DNA of 64,000 nucleotides from Nicotiana tabacum (taxonomy: Eukaryota; Streptophyta; Magnoliopsida; Solanales; Solanaceae). The translations under genes and the position numbers were made by a program. The notes beneath the pieces are model-generated. The model was not told the DNA's origin, searched no databases, and was given only the letters and a program-made list of their open reading frames with translations. Numbering within the stretch: the first letter of the stretch is position 1; each line of letters begins with the position of its first letter. Location: contig NC_134085.1 in assembly GCF_000715075.1 (NCBI RefSeq), positions 133,500,060 to 133,564,059 on the forward strand. The letters run 5' to 3'. This document shows, one piece after another, positions 45,363 through 57,663 of the stretch.

Positions 45363-47986
45363 AACGTAACATATCTTTCTTATCATACTATCATGATTAA
45401 ATGAGCCAGAAAACCGGTCATGAGATAATAAGAATAAAACATAAGGGAATACTCAACATATGAAGACCCAAAATGATATACAAACTTATATATGTGACAT
45501 ACGGGCCTATAAGGCCGACATGACCATTTGTAAACTCAAAACATAGGCCGACAAGGCCATACAAGTGTCCCTACACCTGACATCTGTCTAGAAGCCTCTA
45601 AGAGTACATAAAATCATAAAGATCGGGACAGGGCCCCGTCATACCAATCAGTACATATCCAAAGCATACTGACCAACTAGGCAAATCCGGAGCAAGTGGA
45701 GTGCACCAACACCTTCGCTGAGCTAATAGCCTACTATGAGGACTGTCAACCTATCAATCGGGACCTGCGGGCATGACACGCAGCATCCCCAGGCAAAAGG
45801 GATGTTAGTACGAATAAAGTACCGAGTATGTAAGGCAAGAAAGCATAAACAAGAACAGTAATGTAAAGAGAGATAGAGGAGATACAACCTGTAACATCTG
45901 AGTGCCTCTGGGGGCTACTGACATGAAATGCATAATACATATATATACATGAACTTTTTAAAAACATTCGCCTCTGTGGGCATCATCATCATCATATCGT
46001 ACCCGGCCTCAAAGAGGACTCGGTAAAAACGTACCCGGCCATCATAAGGCTCGGTAGAATCGTACCCGGCCACGTGGAGCTCGGTAAACCCAACTGATCA
46101 GTGGTTGCACAATAGGTGCCATACCCGGCCGACTATAGCGCGGCTCGGTAGAGTAAAATAGATACATATATATAATGCATGCTCGACTCATGGAATCACG
46201 TTCTAACCCTTTCGGAGTGATGTAAGGTCATTGCACCTTCGATTAACATTATGGACATCCCTACCATCAATATAAACCTTTGTGGGATTTAAGGATCATA
46301 CACACTTGTTTAGAATAACTTTATAAGGAAAGAACCACATGGACAACCTTAGTTTGTAGGAGTAGATCCGTTATGAATTAGCGTACCGTTTATGTTCATG
46401 TCACTTTAGATCATGACAAAAGAAAGAAGTAAGTGCCTTAACATACCTTGTATATTCTTCCCAACCTCAAGCTATGCAATTTCACGACTCTTTAGTCTAC
46501 AATAAGAGAAATGACACTCTCGTTAACGTTTAAGCGTCGTAACTATTATGTATCGACCACAACCTATTTTACAATAAAACGGACAGAACCTCCACTATAT
46601 ATATGACTTCACACTAGTCAAAACAATTACAAATAGCCCAACATACCCCTATCACTTCATACACAACACGACAACCATAATAGTGTCAACCAACCCGAAA
46701 ATATTACGACGAACGACCAACAAACAACCTTGCCATTATGTGGTGTTTCTCCACAACCTTACTTCTCTCAACTCCATAAAAATAGTAGTAAAAGAGACAA
46801 CCCAATACCAACTCGAAACAGCCCAAAAATATTCCCACAAGTTCATCAACCCAAAAATAATTTTTCAGTTTACTTAAACACGTTTCGACTTGTCTTTTCT
46901 TTCAAATTGGGAAATACAACCAAAAGTACATCATTATACCTCTTATCCAATAAACCAACCATGAATTTAATTTAAAAATAAGTTTACAACCAGCCAATCA
47001 TTACACAAGAACAAACAACATACCATTCTTTCGAAACTAGCTAGGTTTATTCTTTACGATCGAGTTACAACTTGCAAACGCATAGATAATGGAAGGAGAA
47101 GCATAAACTACCTTGTACTGAGTATAACCCACAAAACCTGGTCCTTTTTCATCAAAAATAAGTTCCTCAACACGGCTACAAGAAGGAGAAAGAGAAACTT
47201 GCAAGTTGTCCAGACTTTTCAGCACTAGAATCGCGTCGTAACACCCGAAATACCCTAGGGTTTGTGTGGGATTTTTGGGGAGGAGTTGCAGGGGTTCAAT
47301 TAGGTTTTCTTGGTCTGAAATATAGGTGAAATAACTGAGTTTATAATCCCTTAAAAGTCACCTCTTGACCGACTTAGTTGAGGCCTCTCTTTTTGGCAAG
47401 TAGGTGATGTACCTACTTGTCACCTACTAGCTGCGCGGTCTCGCGAAAATGTGAATATCTCTATACTCTGAGATCATATTGATAAACGGTTTAATAAGTT
47501 GAAAACTAGACTCATAGATCTTTAATTTCATATATATATCATCCCTTGATTCAAAGTATGTTGGGATAAAAGCTCAGCTACATTTAACCTAAGTTTCAAC
47601 TCATTTTTTAATGTAACTTGTGATGACCTTTTCCAACTTTTGTTCCACAACTTGCTTGACTTAAAAACATAACACACGACTATCATACGACTAAAATAAC
47701 TCATAACATAACCTCATAATCATGTTAATCACCCTTGTCTCACCCCAAAAGTATAGGTTATAACACTCCAAACTTGTCGACATTCGACGAAACTTATTTT
47801 CTTTAATTCATTTAGCGCCTAAGCTTTCCAACCCTTTTGGTACTCGTTATTCATGATCATAAAGATTTGTAACCTCCATTATAAAAGTATTAACTTACTT
47901 TACGTACTTTCAAAGTTGATCTCATTTCTGAGCTTACATCAATTGACTTACGGATACTCTAACATACGAAAACATTGGGTGCAACA
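45363..47986 (+). mobile_element. Gypsy LTR inserted in the LINE, 5' end truncated
   Basis: It is homologous to the solo LTR at 10609-12511: aggccgacaaggccatacaa, gctgagctaat, cgggacctgcgggcatg, aggcaaaagg and accgagtatgtaaggca occur in the same order. It lacks roughly the first 75 bp of that LTR and ends GGGTGCAACA at 47986. It separates the first codons of the LINE ORF2 from the rest. No pol or gag lies inside. A complete target duplication is not expected because the left end is lost. Confidence 0.75.
46003..46155 (+). repeat. Short tandem repeat in gypsy LTR
   Basis: Four imperfect units of about 35-40 bp each contain gtacccggcc followed by ggctcggta or agctcggta. The same sequence family is common in Solanaceae gypsy LTRs. 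The solo LTR at 10609 lacks the full array. Confidence 0.7.
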
Positions 47987-49154
47987 ACTGAGCTCCTCGA
48001 CAAGTCCAAATTATGAACTACATTTTATTGCTATGTGTTGTTGGTGTTGGTGGAGTCTATTGTGGCTCAACTTGGGCCATTGTTGGTCCCCTCATTGAGG
48101 GTATCAAAACTAGTCCATATTTGCCTACCTCTGGGTTGTTTGTAGGGCGTAGATTTAGTGAGCAGCTTTGAAGCTCTTGGAGGCATATGATGATCACTTT
48201 TCTTGCATAATGTTCTTTGAGGTTGTAATATTTGTTGTTGTTGAGGAAGCACAGGATTGGCTGTGTTTCCCTGATATCCGCCATTGTCGCTTCCACCTCT
48301 AATTGTTCTATTTCGTTGAGTCTGTTGGGCGTTGCTTGCTGAGGACGTACTGGAGTGGGGTGGTATGGTGTTGCCTGTGCATGCAAGGTAGATGGTATGT
48401 AGAGAGCTGACATTTGTTGTATCCATGGGACCAGGGAATGTGATGGAATCTATGGTGGATAGAATGGGAGATCCATCAAAGCTGTTTGGTTGTAGTACAG
48501 AGTGGTGGGAGTGGTGTGTGTGTGTGTTTGAACATGTTGCATTGATAAGGGTGGATGCATGGCCCATAGATACTGGTTGTATAGTTCCAGCTCCATCCCC
48601 ATGCCTTCCGTTACTATTTATGCAATGTCTGTCGGATTTTGTAAGATTAGTATCACCTCCTACCCTTCCACTTCCATCATGAAGGTTAGTGCATTGTTTT
48701 GTAGGCTCATATCCAGCCAAGATTGAGGGTACGTTTGTGTTGGTGGATACTGGGTGATGTATAATGGTGGTAGGTTCGGTGGTGGGTTGTTCCAAGGGTG
48801 ATTGATTTGGTGATTCATTGTTATGGGGTAGTTGAGAAGTTGTGTGTTGGAGTATGATAGATTTCTCATGTATTGATGGTTTAGGATCAAACGGTTCATG
48901 GTGGGTTTTGGTAATTTTAACAGGTTGTTTGCGTGTAGTAGTGGGGTTAAAATTATGAGGTTGAATTAATGAAGTGGTTTCAGGCGTGGGGTGAATTAGA
49001 GTGGTCAGTTTTTGCGATTGATTTGATGTAGTAATTGATGACTCAAGACTGGTAGGGGTAAGGGGTTCATGTGACGTGTGTGATAGGTGTTGGGCTGAGT
49101 GAGGAGTGTGTATAGTGGGAATAGGCTGTATCGACGGCTTTGGGCTTGGGGTAG
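47987..49154 (-). pseudogene. LINE ORF1 C-terminus and start of ORF2
   Basis: On the minus strand a Pro/Thr/Ser-rich frame (49154 to about 48067, for example TTPSPKPSIQPIPTIHTP) ends at a stop. An ATG 44 bases further (48023) begins M-stop-FIIWTCRGAQ, the hallmark start of plant LINE ORF2 endonucleases (usually WNCRGA). The second codon is TAG. The gypsy LTR cuts in ten codons later. ORF1 lacks its N-terminal RNA-binding part because the chromovirus LTR begins at 49155. The combined pieces with 43440-45362 are one LINE. Confidence 0.75.
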
Positions 49155-51663
49155 TGTCACGCCCCAAAAACCGTGGAACACGACCGGCGCTCAACCGAGT
49201 AAACCCGACTGAACAAGCCTATTAGATTTCATTCTACCCAAACTAGTTCATGAGTAAAGAGGATATGGACTCCATTAATCATACTTTATAAATATTTCAT
49301 TAACAACTTCCATTTTGGTTTCACTATCCATTTCAACCATAGTATCCAAAATATGACAATTTTAATATATATGAAGGAAGATATATTTGTCAAATACCAA
49401 TATTTCTAATTTAATTTCCGATACCAAAAACCACCCACAACCTGTCTACGGAGCCTCTAAATACAACCGATGAGTAATATGAAAACGTCGGCAATAAGGC
49501 TCCGGCTATACCTCAAAACGTGATGAGAAAATGAACAAAAGTTACATGAAATGACCCCAGGATGGAGTGGGGCTCACCAAGACTACTGGGAAGAGAATAC
49601 CGCTATCACTGGCCGATGCCGCCTGCTGTGGAACCACCTGTATCATTAAACGATACAACACCCCCGACAAAAAGGACGTTAGCGCCGTCAAATAGCACTA
49701 GTATGTAAGACTAAAAGCCCTCTTCCAGAATAGAATAACCATACAAACAAAGAAACATGAAACAGTAAGTCGAGTCAACAACATACAAGCTTCCAATTTG
49801 CAACATGTAAGTCTTCTAGTTTACGAAAATAAAATAATATATATAATTTTTGGTTGGGAGATCATTAGCACCGATATGAGTTATACCACCGTCTTTGTTA
49901 GTACGGAGTCCGATCACACCCGATCGGCTAGGTCGTCCCTTTGGAGACATGTACCACAATCACGATTTCTAGTTTTAAATTTCCAGTTTTTTATTCTCAG
50001 CACAATACCACCATGCGTGCGGCATGGCGTCCGATCACGACCCGATCGACTAGGCTGCCTTCCCCCATATATCGTGTGGGCTGGCGTTACCAATTCACAA
50101 ATATTACCAAGTTCATCCCAATTAAGGGGAATAACCACAATCTACCCCTACACCGGCACGTGTAGTTTCAGGTATGAGCCTTATGACCCACCCTTCCTCG
50201 GTTTTTGCTAATGATACTCCAAAAATATTTTTTTGATTTGATTGGATATTATACACAATTGTAGTATAAATACAAGTATACAAATATAGCATAAACGCAA
50301 CCATGCTTACCTAAATACCTTTCACCTTTTATAGTTTCCAATTAGTATTTCCAGTCACCAACAACAACAGTATTTCCTTGGCTCATTTGGCCATTCACAA
50401 GATTCTTTATTCCTGGCACAGTGGCCGTATTTCATATTTCACATGTTTCACATCGGTATGAAAGATCTCAAATCACACCGGATATACTTATAAATCAAAA
50501 CAATAGTGATAAATAGACACTTATGGGCGTGAATTGAGCACAATAGCTCTTAGGCAATTCTATCTTTGAAGTTAGTTCATAACTATTGGGTCGAGGCTTA
50601 TTACATAATTTTTAACACACTACCAGTTCACTTATTTCATTTTTCAAGCATCTTTATAGGCTATCAACAACAAGACATATTCAATCAAGACATTTAGTAC
50701 ACATAAGAGCAGCTAGGAGTATTAAGCAGATCAAGTTCTTCTTACCCAATAAGTATACTAATTTCCATTTAAAATGTGACTAAAGGCCATACTATTTTGG
50801 TAAACAAACCACACTTAAACTTACGAAACGATATGGAATTCACTTCCGAGAGAGAAAGTTTAGCCTACATACCTTTCTTGAGCTTTTCTTTAATTACTAT
50901 GATATTCCGGAAATTCTAGCAACTTCAATCTCTTTGAAGCCTTTGCAACCCTTTGATGCGATTTCAAGGTGTGATTCAAGGAAGAGTAGTGAAAAGTTTA
51001 GTTTTCCCCTTTCCTCTCTCTAGAATCGCTCTCCCTTCTCTCTAGAACACCAGAAATTTCCCCAAAAATGAACCTCAATCGAGTTAAATGAAATAGGGTT
51101 CGGGCCTTAAAAACCTGTTTTTGTACAATATGAAATGGGGACGCGTGGTGCATCGCGGGGTACGGGGCGTCTGTTCAAAATATGTCTGGAATTGAAATTT
51201 CGGACCATTCTGGAATTCCAACAGGCGCGGTGTGCCGTGCGCCGCATGGTGCGGCGCGGTAGTACAAAATTCTGCGCTGCTTTGGTAATTTGGTCATAAC
51301 TTCTGGTAGGAGTGTCCGAATGACGAACGATTTAAAGCGTTGGAAACTAGACTCAAATACCTTTCATTTGATAGGTTGTGCATCACACAACACCTTATAT
51401 AAATGGAGATATGCTTGTCCAAAGGGAGGTCTTATGCGTACTCATTTACAACTTTAGTCTATTATGAAATTTTCCAACTTGGCTTAGACTTAGGCCTCTC
51501 CTTAGACCCTAAATCACTCATAATATAACTTATAAGCTTATTAATATATCCAATTGATATCCATTATATCATGAATCCTCATTTTCACGCAAGATAAAAT
51601 AATTAGCCTACCTTGGCACCACGAAATCTTAAATTACTAAGCAAAATTTTCTGGGGCTTTACA
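49155..51663 (-). repeat. Chromovirus 3' LTR (2509 bp)
   Basis: In element orientation it starts TGTAAAGCCCC right after the purine tract and ends TTGGGGCGTGACA. It includes two copies of a gtccgatcac/cccgatcg/ctagg block (about 49907 and 50027) and a GC-rich hairpin at 51239-51257. Frames inside are not genes. Confidence 0.75.
51239..51257. other. Perfect GC-rich hairpin in chromovirus LTR
   Basis: gcgccgca and tgcggcgc are exact reverse complements separated by tgg. It lies about 400 bp from the LTR start in element orientation, in a locally GC-rich patch of an AT-rich LTR. Function unknown. Confidence 0.6.
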
Positions 51664-51677
51664 TTCTTCCCCGCTTA
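51664..51677 (-). other. Chromovirus polypurine tract
   Basis: The minus strand reads taagcggggaagaa directly before the LTR start TGTAAAGCC. It is a typical plus-strand primer. Confidence 0.75.
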
Positions 51678-52059
51678 AGATCATTCGTCCTCGAATGAGG
51701 ATCAAGGTTCATTCATTAGCCATCCTTATGTAACTTCAGCTTTTTCACATCATGAAATATATCAACAGCCCCGAATTTGGCTAACTCCTTAAATTTCCGA
51801 AAATTTCGCCAGAGTTTACTTTGTAACTAGGACTATCTACCTGTTAGAGAATCCCAGAAATGCATCCTGTCAACATATACATAATCCAAAGATGCAACAT
51901 AATAAAAAAAATGATGCCAACCATGGCCCCATAAGCAATGCATTTCTAGAAAAGAAACACTATTATCATCAACTAACCATGTGATACATAATTCATAGAA
52001 GGTAAGCTTTCAACATCTTCATAGGACACAAATACTTAATTACATAGCTATACAAACAA

Positions 52060-53470
52060 GTGGGGGTACTTCTTCTTCATTTCTTCCTCGTCTTCCCAAG
52101 TGGCTTCCTCACTTTGTTCGTTTCACCATAACACTTTCACGGAGTCAATCTCTTTATTTCTCAACTTTTGGACTTGCCTATCAAGGATGGCAAATGGAAT
52201 TTCTTCGTACGATAATTCTCCATTAACCTTAATAGGCTAAACTGGCACAATAGCGGATGGATTTCCCACTACTTTCTTTAATATAGACACATGGAATACC
52301 AGGTGTACCAATGACATCTCGGATGGTAACTCGAGCTTGTATGCCACCTGACTGATCCCTTGAATGATTCTATATGGCCCCACATACCTCGGACTCAATT
52401 TCCCTTTCTTTCCAAACTACATAACACCTTTCATGGGGAAAACATTTAGGAATACCCAATCATCTTCTTTGAACTCTAAATATCTGCGACGAACATCTGA
52501 ATAAGACTTTTGGCGACTTTGAGCAGTTTTCAACCGCTCCTTAATGACCTTAACCTTCTCCATAGCCTGATGCACAATGTCTGGCCCTATCCATTTAGCT
52601 TCTCCAACCTCGAACCACCCAATGGGAGATCTACATCTCCTACCATACAACGCCTCAAATGGTGCCATCTTAATACTAGCATGGAAGTTGTTGTTGTAAG
52701 AAAATTCTATGAGTGGCAAATAGTCATCCCAAATACCTTTGAAATAAAGAACACAAGCATGCAACATATCCTCAAGCGTCTGAATGGTCCGCTCTGCCTG
52801 CCCATCAGTTTATGGATAAAAGGCTATACTAAGATTTACTTGAGTACCCAAACCTTGCTGAAATTTCTTCCAAAAGTTTGTCGTGAATTGAGCCCCTCGA
52901 TCTGAAATGATTGAGACTGGAGTGCCATGCAACTTGACTATTTTTTTTATATACAGTTGAGCATATTGCTCCGTCACAAGCGACGATTCAATCGTATTTT
53001 GCACAATTTCCCTACCTTCACTAAACTTTGCAAGACAAACTTTCAAACTAGCCACTGGTGAACCTCCATGGCCAACTACCTTTGACATATCTCCAAGTGA
53101 GCTAAACTAACCATAGATTTCCAGCTAAGAGCATCCGCCACAATATTGGCCTTTCCCGAGTGATAGAGAATCTCAATATCATAGTCATTATGTAACCCGA
53201 GACATCCTCTCTATCTTAGAATCAACTCCTTTTGTTTAAAAAAATATATTGAAGCTCTTGTAGTTCATAAATACATCAACGTGGACCCCATACACATAAT
53301 GTCGCCAAATCTTTATACAAAACTATCGCCGCAAGTTTTAAGTCATGTGTCGAATAGTTCCTTTCATGATTCTTGGGTTGCCTTGAAGCATAAGCGATCA
53401 CCTGGCCATGTTGCATCAATAGTGGACCATCTATGTCACATTTACCTTACATATGACCTCCTAGGATTTG
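52060..53470 (-). pseudogene. Chromovirus RNase H, integrase and chromodomain, broken
   Basis: Reading on the minus strand, RNase H ends with ILYHSGKANIVADALSWKS (about 53150). Integrase reads ISDRGAQFTTNFW (about 52905) and TDGQAERTIQ (about 52800), followed by YGRRCRSPIGWFEVGE (about 52635). The C-terminus includes a chromodomain-like segment (LDRQVQKLRNKEIDSVKVLW, then ATWEDEEEMKKKYPHLF, about 52235-52060), which defines chromoviruses and can target insertion to heterochromatin. Stops occur at about 52805, 52415 and 52124. The upstream RT part is unreadable. Confidence 0.8.
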
Positions 53471-54141
53471 AGTTCTTCAATAATTTTCTTGATATGGTTA
53501 CAATCTTATGTGAGTACTTGCAACTTGCTCTTCCAAATTCTCAACAAAGACATTACTGGATGAGTTTTCTTATAGAACCCTCTATTTCAAAGGAATACAT
53601 CTTCTAGCCTGCGCACACACCTTAATATCATCAACATGCACGACATTGCATCAAATGTAATGTAACATTGTGCTCAAACCTTTCCTAGTCAACCTCTTTC
53701 CTCCTTGTGTGCCTTATAGGATTAAAGAAACCACTCCACTTCCTTTGTGAACATTCTCATGATCCCTCCATACTGTTAAACACTTCCCAAAACACGTATC
53801 AACAACCTTAGTACACATTCAACTCAGAAAGAGCACTGGCCCGAACAATAACTTGAAATCTTCCTAAATTCTTCAACAAAAACTTCTTGGTTTCCTTCTA
53901 AGTGTAAGAATTACTCCATCCTCAATAAGTAACTCACGTTATTCTGAATATTGTAGCTACCAATAGTGTTTGTTGGTATTGTGGCTTAAGAGCCATCATG
54001 TTAAACATGTTTGATTCGTAACAAGTGTTCATCCTCTCTCACTACATTTCAAACATTTCCTTTTGTCATTTGGGTAGATTGTGTTGTTTTGCCTTTTTTG
54101 TTCTCCCTTTCGGTCTAGCCACTACATTAGTACTATCTTTT
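53471..54141. other. Degraded remainder of chromovirus
   Basis: No frame is preserved. It lies between readable RNase H and the Ogre LTR, so it is probably decayed pol sequence. Confidence 0.4.
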
Positions 54142-54529
54142 TGCCACACCTCCTTTTTCAGCTACACCCCGCAGGGGGGCGTAAAAGGGAGTTTTTCTAA
54201 TTAAAGGACAATCGAAACGGGATTTTATTTTAAAGATTCAGAGTCGCCACTTGGGAGATTTATGGTGTCCCAAGTCACCGGTTGAATCCCGAATCGAGGA
54301 AAATATTGACTCTGTATTACAGTCCGCGAACCAGAAATCCAAGTAAGGAATTCTGTTAACCCGGGAGAAGGTGTTAGGCATTCCCGAGTTCCGTGGTTCT
54401 AGCACGGTCGCTCAATTGTCATATTCGGCTTATTTATCTGATTTTAATACATGTTGAACCTATGTGTAAATTTTAACTACGTACCGCTTTTATTATTATT
54501 ATTTTTACCGAGAATTGCAACATCGTGAA

Positions 54530-55110
54530 AATACATCTTGAACTACGTCACATCAATGCACCCGTGGTTATTGACACATTTCAACTCTGTTGAGATTTGG
54601 ATTTGGGTCACATAATGTGCACCCGAGTTTAAGAAGATGACATTATTAAATATGCGCCTAAAGCAACTAGCGTGTCATTATTTTGGGTAGGGTCATGAAA
54701 TTTTGCTAAACAACCCATCCCGAAGTCTAAGTAATTTTACCAACACGTATAGAGGGCCCCGCAGCTTGTGTATTTTTGTTTGTCGAGGCTCGTCTCATTC
54801 ATTATTTTTAAAAGAAATTTGCAACATCATGGAAATGCATCTCGAACCACGTCACAATCAATGTACCCGTGATTAGCGACACATTTCGACTTCGTTGAGA
54901 CTTGGATTTGGGTCACATAAATATGCACCCGAGTTTAAGAGAGTAAATTATTTAAAGCGCGCCGGAAGTGACTTGCGCGTTATTATCTTTTGGGGAAGGC
55001 CGTGAAATTCTCTAAACGGCCCATCCCTAAGTCTAAGTATTTTAAAACAAATATTTATTGAGGGCCCCGCAATTTTGTATTTTTTATTCGGCGAGGCTCA
55101 TCTCATTTTT
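54530..55110 (-). repeat. About 300-bp tandem duplication in the second Ogre LTR
   Basis: Blocks containing gttgagatttggatttgggt, cacataa.gtgcacccgag, and gaggctcgtctcattcatt recur at about 54530-54800, 54825-55100 and, partly, after 55085. They correspond to the duplication in the copy 1 LTR. Confidence 0.7.
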
Positions 55111-56365
55111 TATTCAAGGATATCCTAAAGCGACTATGATTTTCTATTTATTGGTCTCTAAGAATAAAAACCCTAATCAATTAGCATTAAAAGTTCGGGC
55201 TTCAAGTTCAAGTCCGGGTCCAAACAAAAGGAAACACCTTCTAGTTTGAACCCGCTACCTAACTTAAGATCTGCCGCCTGCCGTTGTAAATATTAACAAA
55301 CCAGCTACCATTTCGATCCAGTTCAACTTTAGCTCTTATTATATGAATTGGATTATTGGAGTTAACTATGTGGAATATAAAGCCATTTTTGAGCTCTCTT
55401 TACAATTTGTTGAAAAATGCATCAATGCTTAAAACTGACATCAAGCTAACATTAATCACTAACATTCGAGAACTAACATTAGTTACTAACATTATTTACA
55501 TTGCTATTTAAAATGATGTTATTTACTCAAGTGGACTCGCGATTTCAGAATTAGACCTATTAAACCAACATGCTGATTTTCATAAACTATTTGAACCTGT
55601 TTTGCGACATAAACTATTTGAAACTGTTTCACAACTACTGAAAAAAAGAATTAAATACAGTATATTTCAAAACTAATAATCACCAACTAAGATTAATTAC
55701 AATTGATATTCCATGTTTGTAGAAATAGATTCAACCAGTCCAGTTTATGCATTTCAAAATCATTCCAATACATACTATGAAATATCAAGTGAACTACTGC
55801 TTATACATCAAATTAAACACAAAGAAATAGTTATTTTCATAAATCCATTCCAACAACTCTTTACTTCCTTTCCTTTAAATTTGAGAGCTGTAGAACATGT
55901 ACCTAGATAACGGAAATACAAGAAGACGAAGGAGCAGTCAACAACAGTAATAACACAGCAACGCAGTGACAGAACAACCCAGTGACAGATTAAAAGGAAG
56001 GAACCAGCAGAGTTCTAGCAACACCCAATGAAAATAGTAGCCAATAACCAATAGCAAACTCAGGAAGAACCAATTTAAACCCTTTTCAGCTTCTTAACTC
56101 TCCAAACACTGAACCTTTTAGGATTAAAAACCAGCTTCCCTTTTTTTTACTCTCAAATTACTGAACTTTTAAATGTTAAAAATCCAGCCTAAACTCTCTG
56201 GAAAAAAAAAGACTGAAAGAGAACTGATTTTTCCTTTCAAAAACCAGCCCCCCTTGTGTCTTGAAATGACCCTCTTAATAACCCAAAACAGGTATGGGCA
56301 ACATATTTTAATCAATCCTTTTTAAGCTTTTCATACCACTATGTTTTGTTCCCCACATTTGCATG

Positions 56366-56535
56366 CCTTGTTTCCCACTATATTAAACAAATGTATTAGT
56401 TCCCACTACCACATGTCTTGTCCCCCATTATATTAAACAAATGTATTAGTTCTCACTACCACATGTCTTGTCCCCCATTATATTAAACAAATGTATTAGT
56501 TCCCACTACCACATGTCTTGTCCCCCACTATGTAT
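56366..56535 (-). repeat. 50-bp tandem repeat in the second Ogre LTR
   Basis: About 3.4 copies of a 50-bp unit (plus strand acatgtcttgtcccccatta followed by tattaaacaaatgtattag and ttcccactacc). Copies differ by single bases. I did not see it in the copy 1 LTR. Confidence 0.8.
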
Positions 56536-57635
56536 TAAACAATATATTATTTTAATATTATTAGTACTTAGTGGATAAAGCACTCAAATTAATCATTTTT
56601 TAAAACATAAAATCCCGAAAATGCCCCTGAAACTACTGAAATTACCGTTCTACCCCATTAGCTATATCCAATCCTCCTAAGTCAATTAACCAAACTATAG
56701 CAGCTATAACCAATCTTAATTGAGAAATCCTAACAATTGACTAATTTAAACACATGAAACTAACTCCCAATCAATGACATTAAGATTCATCAAACTCAAA
56801 TCACAATTTAAGCTTGAAACTCAATTCAGACCAAATATCATCAAAATAAAGATTCAGTGATTAAACTAACACACTTCTAGATGAACCCTAAACAAGAAAC
56901 AAATGAACAATGTCAACATACTGGATGAAAACAAAATGATTTCATATGCAAGAAATGATGAACAACGACAAGAAAAGAAACAACATAACATAACCAAGAA
57001 AAAGACAGAAACTAGAACGAGGCAAGATAATTAAAACAAGCAAGAAGAACGACAAATTCATGAACTTGTACTGCTGTTCACTACGTTCGATCATGAAAAC
57101 ACGCAGCTCGTTACCTTTAACTGCTTCATAACTTGCAGCATTCTCCTCCTTCTGCCCATACTGCTCATTTGGTATTTCCACTCGCGGTGGTACGTCGACA
57201 GGCACAACCTCCCCATACTCTTCTGTGTTCAGACTTCGAAAGCCATAACTTAGCATGCTCAGTACATTTCTGAAGGGCATGCTCGTGTGACAAGGGAGAG
57301 TTAACAGGACGTGAAACAAGCAAACCGCTAAGCATCGAAATCAAATCCAAATCCTTTTCGCCAAACAGATCCATCTCTTCGTTAGTCGATTCATCCTCCT
57401 GGCATACAGTCATAGCTCAAACAACACGCCCTCCCCATAGTCCTTGTCAGCATCGTCGTTATTAAATCACTTTGCTGCAGCGACTTCATGTCAAACATGC
57501 TACTATCGTCGTCAGTCGTTGGGTGTATCGACAGCGTGGTCGACGAACTGGTTTGGTGGTTGCCGCTGGAGAAGAAGGTGGTCGTTTGAAAGAGTTGTTG
57601 GTCGACGGACTGTATGTGTGTGTTGAGCAGTGACT

Positions 57636-57663
57636 GTTAAAGAAGAAGAAGAAGAAGAAGCAG
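57636..57663. repeat. AAG/GAA microsatellite
   Basis: A run of aag units (aagaagaagaagaagaagaag) on the + strand. The copy 1 LTR has the equivalent TTC run at 4458-4474 in the opposite orientation, so it is an inherited feature of the LTR. Confidence 0.75.

Larger units (their letters stand above)
49155..54141 (-). mobile_element. Chromovirus (Tekay-like) gypsy element, 3' part
   Basis: Minus-strand element inserted in the LINE ORF1. Its 3' LTR is at 49155-51663, the purine tract at 51664-51677, and pol with a C-terminal chromodomain at 52060 to about 53470. The part towards 54141 is degraded. It is cut off at 54142 by the LTR of the second Ogre-like copy. The LINE-side flank is GGTAG (49150-49154); the matching end is beyond the window. 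Confidence 0.75.

Noticed and set aside
48067..49194. 375-residue Pro/Thr-rich frame as a host protein
   Set aside because: It ends 44 bases before a LINE ORF2 start and its first residues come from the chromovirus LTR, so it is the C-terminal part of a LINE ORF1.
56942..57413. Minus-strand frames in the copy 2 Ogre LTR as a gene
   Set aside because: Short, overlapping in different frames, without known motifs, and inside an LTR.
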